Shown here: piece after piece, positions 5,745 to 7,921 of the stretch | How the letters are laid out: each line of letters starts with the position of its first letter | Position numbering within the stretch: position 1 is the first letter of the stretch | Origin: Thermoplasmata archaeon | GTDB lineage: Archaea; Thermoplasmatota; Thermoplasmata; UBA10834 | NCBI GenBank assembly: GCA_013329135.1 | Contig: DUKU01000029.1 | Span: 1-7,921, forward strand | DNA length: 7,921 bases | Direction of reading: 5' to 3' | Notes under the pieces: model-generated | Told to the model about the DNA's origin: nothing | Databases searched by the model: none | What the model saw: only the letters and a program-made list of their open reading frames with translations | Position numbers and translations under genes: made by a program

Positions 5745-6578
5745 ATGAGAGCGGAGGAGGTCAGGTCCGTCCTCGAGTCCCTGGGCAAGCGCCCGACGAA
5801 GAGCCTGGGACAGCACTTCTTACTGGACGACCGGATCATCAAGAGACAGGTCGAGCTCGCGTCCCTGAATGAGGGCGAGACCGTCCTGGAGATAGGCCCT
5901 GGCATCGGCAACCTTACCGATGAGATACTCAAGTACGGGGTGAAGCTCGTCGCGGTCGAGCAGGACATAGGCTTCTGCGCGTTCCTGAAGCGCAGGTTCG
6001 GGGACAGGATCGAGCTCATCCAGGCCGACGCCGTGCGGGCGTTCCTGCCGGCGTTCGACAAGGTCGTGTCCAACCTCCCATACCAGATATCATCGCCCAT
6101 CACGTTCAAGCTCCTCGACATCGGCTTCGAGTCTGCCGTGCTCATGCTCCAGAAGGAGTTCGCCGAGCGCATGGTCGCGAAGTCAGGCACTCCCGAGTAC
6201 GGCCGTCTGACCGTGGGGGTGTACTACAGGGCCCAGTGCGAGATCGTCATGAACGTGTCCAGGAACTCCTTCTGGCCGCAGCCCAAGGTCGAGTCGTGCG
6301 TCGTGAGGCTCACCCCAAGGCCGCCGCCGTTCAAGGTCAGGGACGAGCAGGCGTTCTTCAAGGTCACGCAGGCGCTGTTCTCGCACAGGCGGAAGAAGGC
6401 CTCGAACTGCCTCGAGACGGACCCCGCGGTGAGGGAGTATGTCAAGCCCGACATGAAGGAGGCGCTCCGATCCCTGCCACACGCGTCGGAAAGGCCTCAG
6501 CAGCTGTCCCCTGAGATGATCGGCGAGATGGCCGACGCGCTCCTGGACCTCAGCCCTTCTTCGGGAAGAACCTCTTGA
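5745..6578 (+). CDS. ksgA: 16S rRNA dimethyladenosine transferase KsgA/Dim1
   Basis: S-adenosylmethionine-dependent enzyme that dimethylates two adjacent adenosines in the 3'-terminal hairpin of 16S rRNA, a late checkpoint in small-subunit assembly. The 277 residues show SLGQHFLLD (20-28), SAM-binding motif I VLEIGPGIGNLT (47-58), the acidic VAVEQD (69-74), catalytic motif IV NLPYQIS (110-116) and the C-terminal FSHRRKK rRNA-contact region. A perfect GAGGTGA (5725-5731), which includes the DUF655 stop, lies 13 bases before the ATG, rather far; AGGAC sits directly before it. The final 29 bases overlap the convergent DUF1611 gene. Functionally it pairs with RIO1 and Dim2, encoded upstream in this window. 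Confidence 0.97.
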   Translation: MRAEEVRSVLESLGKRPTKSLGQHFLLDDRIIKRQVELASLNEGETVLEIGPGIGNLTDEILKYGVKLVAVEQDIGFCAFLKRRFGDRIELIQADAVRAFLPAFDKVVSNLPYQISSPITFKLLDIGFESAVLMLQKEFAERMVAKSGTPEYGRLTVGVYYRAQCEIVMNVSRNSFWPQPKVESCVVRLTPRPPPFKVRDEQAFFKVTQALFSHRRKKASNCLETDPAVREYVKPDMKEALRSLPHASERPQQLSPEMIGEMADALLDLSPSSGRTS

Positions 6579-7623
6579 TTATCGCGTCCGCGATCTTGCC
6601 AGGGCCGTCCACGAGGACATCAGCGGCGGGCACGCCGTACTTCCGCTCGTACTCCATGATGTGCTTCTCGACCTCTTGCCTGGTCAGGTTCTCGTGGTTG
6701 AGCGTGATGCCTATGACATCCGTGTGCGCGTAGACCTTGATGAGCTCCATCTCACGGTCTATGGTGCCGTTCGGGATGTGCAGCTCGTCCGCGTGGTAGC
6801 TCCTGTACTTCCTGCCAGGCGCATGCTGCAGCACGACGGTATTGGGGCTCGAGGCGCTCACTATGGCCCTCGAGCCGGTGACATATGCCTGGTGGCTCAG
6901 TGCGCCCTGGCCCTCGACAATGATGATCTGGGGCTTCTCGTTCGTGTACGCGTCCCACATGGCGTTCTCCAGCTCGCCGACCACGTAGTCCCCTCTGATG
7001 GCGTCCAGGGGTATGCCGTACTTGGACCCCTGGAGCAGGCCGGTCTGGCCAGTGGCGACGAAGGCGGTCTTGATGCCCCTGTCGTTCAGCTCCTTGGTGA
7101 GTATGACTGCCGTGGTCCTCTTGCCCGAGGCCGCGTCCGTGCCGAGGATGGGTATCCTGATGCAGTCCATCTTGGCCGCGAGGCCCTTGTAGTAGTGCAT
7201 CTTCTCGAGCGGCGGCTCCTTCCTGATGTCCACGATCTTGACGCCGTGCTTCTTCGCGAGCGGGGCGAACTCCTTGTCGTTCCCCAGCCACTCGTGCAGC
7301 CCGGACAGGATGCTCACGCCGTTCGAGATGCCGACCTTGACGGGCTCCCTGAACTCGGGTGGGAGCATGCCGCCGATGGTGGCCACGCCCATGATCATCC
7401 ACTGGGGCTTCTCCTTGAGCTTCTTGAGGGCCTCCTCGACGGACGAGAATATGGGTATGCCGACCTTCTTGCCGTCCAGGACCTCTCCCGCATCCTTGCC
7501 TGCCTGCTTGCTGTCCACGATGCCCAGTATCTTGAACCTCAGCGAGTGGCGGACCAGGCCTGCGGCGGTCTTGCCCCTGGTCTTGCCGAAACCATCCTCG
7601 CAGAGGATGATGGCGGTTTCCAT
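6550..7623 (-). CDS. DUF1611 family protein (P-loop; DgcN-like)
   Basis: Two-domain protein of 357 residues. The N-terminal half is Rossmann-like (start METAIILCEDGFGKTRGKTA; VDSKQAGKDAGEVLDG at about 36-51). The C-terminal half is a P-loop NTPase-like domain with GTDAASGKRTT (161-171) and VEGQGALSHQA (236-246). Bacterial DUF1611 members termed DgcN are described as D-glutamate N-acetyltransferases; whether this archaeal protein does the same is unknown, and no partner deacetylase is visible here. The upstream extension of the open frame to 7860 is rejected: homology starts at the ATG at 7623, and a TATA-like box lies about 27 bases before it, so the message is probably leaderless. Its tail overlaps ksgA by 29 bases. 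Confidence 0.9.
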   Translation of the reverse strand: METAIILCEDGFGKTRGKTAAGLVRHSLRFKILGIVDSKQAGKDAGEVLDGKKVGIPIFSSVEEALKKLKEKPQWMIMGVATIGGMLPPEFREPVKVGISNGVSILSGLHEWLGNDKEFAPLAKKHGVKIVDIRKEPPLEKMHYYKGLAAKMDCIRIPILGTDAASGKRTTAVILTKELNDRGIKTAFVATGQTGLLQGSKYGIPLDAIRGDYVVGELENAMWDAYTNEKPQIIIVEGQGALSHQAYVTGSRAIVSASSPNTVVLQHAPGRKYRSYHADELHIPNGTIDREMELIKVYAHTDVIGITLNHENLTRQEVEKHIMEYERKYGVPAADVLVDGPGKIADAIIKRFFPKKG

Positions 7624-7639
7624 GGGACCGCCGACTGCA

Positions 7640-7703
7640 TGACCTGTATAAATGACCTGCCAACCTATCCGAATGGTGGATGACAAGGTCATCGGGTTAC
7701 CTG
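7640..7703. repeat. TGACCTG repeats around the DUF1611 TATA box
   Basis: TGACCTG occurs at 7640-7646 and 7653-7659, a period of 13 bases, with the TATA element between and overlapping the copies. An inverted copy of the core, AGGTCA, lies at 7686-7691 and a related TTACCTG at 7697-7703, just before the TATA-like box of the divergent zinc-ribbon gene. The arrangement resembles a transcription-factor operator blocking or guiding TBP binding. Not tested by conservation. Confidence 0.45.
7645..7656 (-). promoter_or_regulatory. Candidate TATA box of the DUF1611 gene
   Basis: On the minus strand the sequence reads CATTTATACAGG at about 7654-7643, with TTTATA centred near 7650, about 27 bases before the ATG at 7623. 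No Shine-Dalgarno follows, in line with a leaderless message. A 7-base direct repeat brackets this box. Confidence 0.55.
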
Positions 7704-7708
7704 TGTCA

Positions 7709-7718
7709 GTTTTAATAC
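7709..7718 (+). promoter_or_regulatory. Candidate TATA box of the zinc-ribbon gene
   Basis: GTTTTAATAC is centred about 34 bases before the ATG at 7748 and is the most AT-rich piece of the gap. The leader would be at most about 10 bases; no clear Shine-Dalgarno is seen. Confidence 0.45.
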
Positions 7719-7747
7719 CCCTCATCTCGGTCTTGATTCGGGTTGGA

Positions 7748-7921
7748 ATGGTCGCTAAGTGCGGGAAGTGCGGGGGGGAGTTCGCGGATGGGACCGTTTT
7801 CTGCGAATACTGCGGTGAGCGGATTATGGTCGGCGTCCCTGAGAATTTCGAGGACGGCAAGCCGTTCTACGCCTATCAGTGGATGGGGGGAACGCACCTC
7901 CTCAACTTCTTCGCATGGGCC
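7748..7921 (+). CDS. Zinc-ribbon protein, N-terminal part (cut by window end)
   Basis: The frame is open from the ATG at 7748 to the last base, giving 58 residues. It begins with a small zinc ribbon: CGKC at 5-8 and CEYC at 19-22, two CxxC pairs separated by 10 residues. It then continues through an aromatic segment (KPFYAYQWMGG) into a hydrophobic start, HLLNFFAWA, which may open a membrane helix. Many archaea have small proteins with an N-terminal zinc ribbon and a membrane or unknown C-terminal domain; the family cannot be named from this fragment. It is divergent from the DUF1611 gene, with a shared 124-base promoter region. Confidence 0.8.
   Translation, partial: MVAKCGKCGGEFADGTVFCEYCGERIMVGVPENFEDGKPFYAYQWMGGTHLLNFFAWA

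Noticed and set aside
6661..7683. Open frame of 340 codons on the plus strand opposite the DUF1611 gene
   Set aside because: It is a mirror frame of a gene with clear P-loop motifs; the composition is skewed and no start signal is seen.
7624..7860. N-terminal extension of the DUF1611 gene (79 residues)
   Set aside because: It would cover the TATA-like box and the start of the divergent zinc-ribbon gene; family similarity begins at the ATG at 7623.
1..7921. Search for tRNA, rRNA, CRISPR arrays, insertion sequences or integration sites
   Set aside because: No cloverleaf, regularly spaced repeats, transposase-like frames or terminal inverted repeats were seen; this is a compact native gene block.

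Overview
The window is about 60% G+C and archaeal. It carries genes found only in archaea and eukaryotes (aIF1A, RIO1 kinase, Dim2/Pno1-type KH protein, Pus10, eL21, RNA polymerase subunit Rpo4) together with the archaeal-only DUF655 family. It also shows TATA-like boxes about 25-35 bases before starts that mostly lack a Shine-Dalgarno sequence. Codon use is rich in AGG and ATA. The aIF1A C-terminus (LPKSIDIF) and the GC-rich style suggest a euryarchaeon, possibly a Thermoplasmata/Methanomassiliicoccales relative; this placement is a low-confidence inference.

Layout. Bases 1-594 (minus) hold the first half of argG. A 219-base divergent intergenic region (595-813) carries promoter signals for both directions and three inverted repeats. 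An operon follows: aIF1A, RIO1, Dim2-like KH protein (814-2512). Next is a gene with its own apparent leaderless promoter that I do not recognise (2559-3104), then a 192-base gap with a short direct repeat and a perfect palindrome. A second operon runs pus10, rpl21e, rpo4/rpoF, DUF655, ksgA/dim1 (3297-6578). Its last gene overlaps, tail to tail, a DUF1611 gene on the minus strand (6550-7623). A short divergent promoter region then leads to a zinc-ribbon protein cut by the window end (7748-7921). No gene-free stretch exceeds 300 bases.

How the genes work together. The core is a translation and ribosome-biogenesis block. RIO1, Dim2/Pno1 and Dim1/KsgA are all late small-subunit maturation factors, aIF1A acts in initiation, eL21 is a large-subunit protein, Pus10 modifies the tRNA T-loop, and Rpo4 links to transcription. 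ArgG (arginine biosynthesis) and the DUF1611 enzyme are metabolic flanks. I see no mobile element, CRISPR array, tRNA or rRNA. The most interesting material is regulatory: structured promoter regions, an AT-rich island inside pus10, and an unrecognised gene sitting between two ribosome operons.
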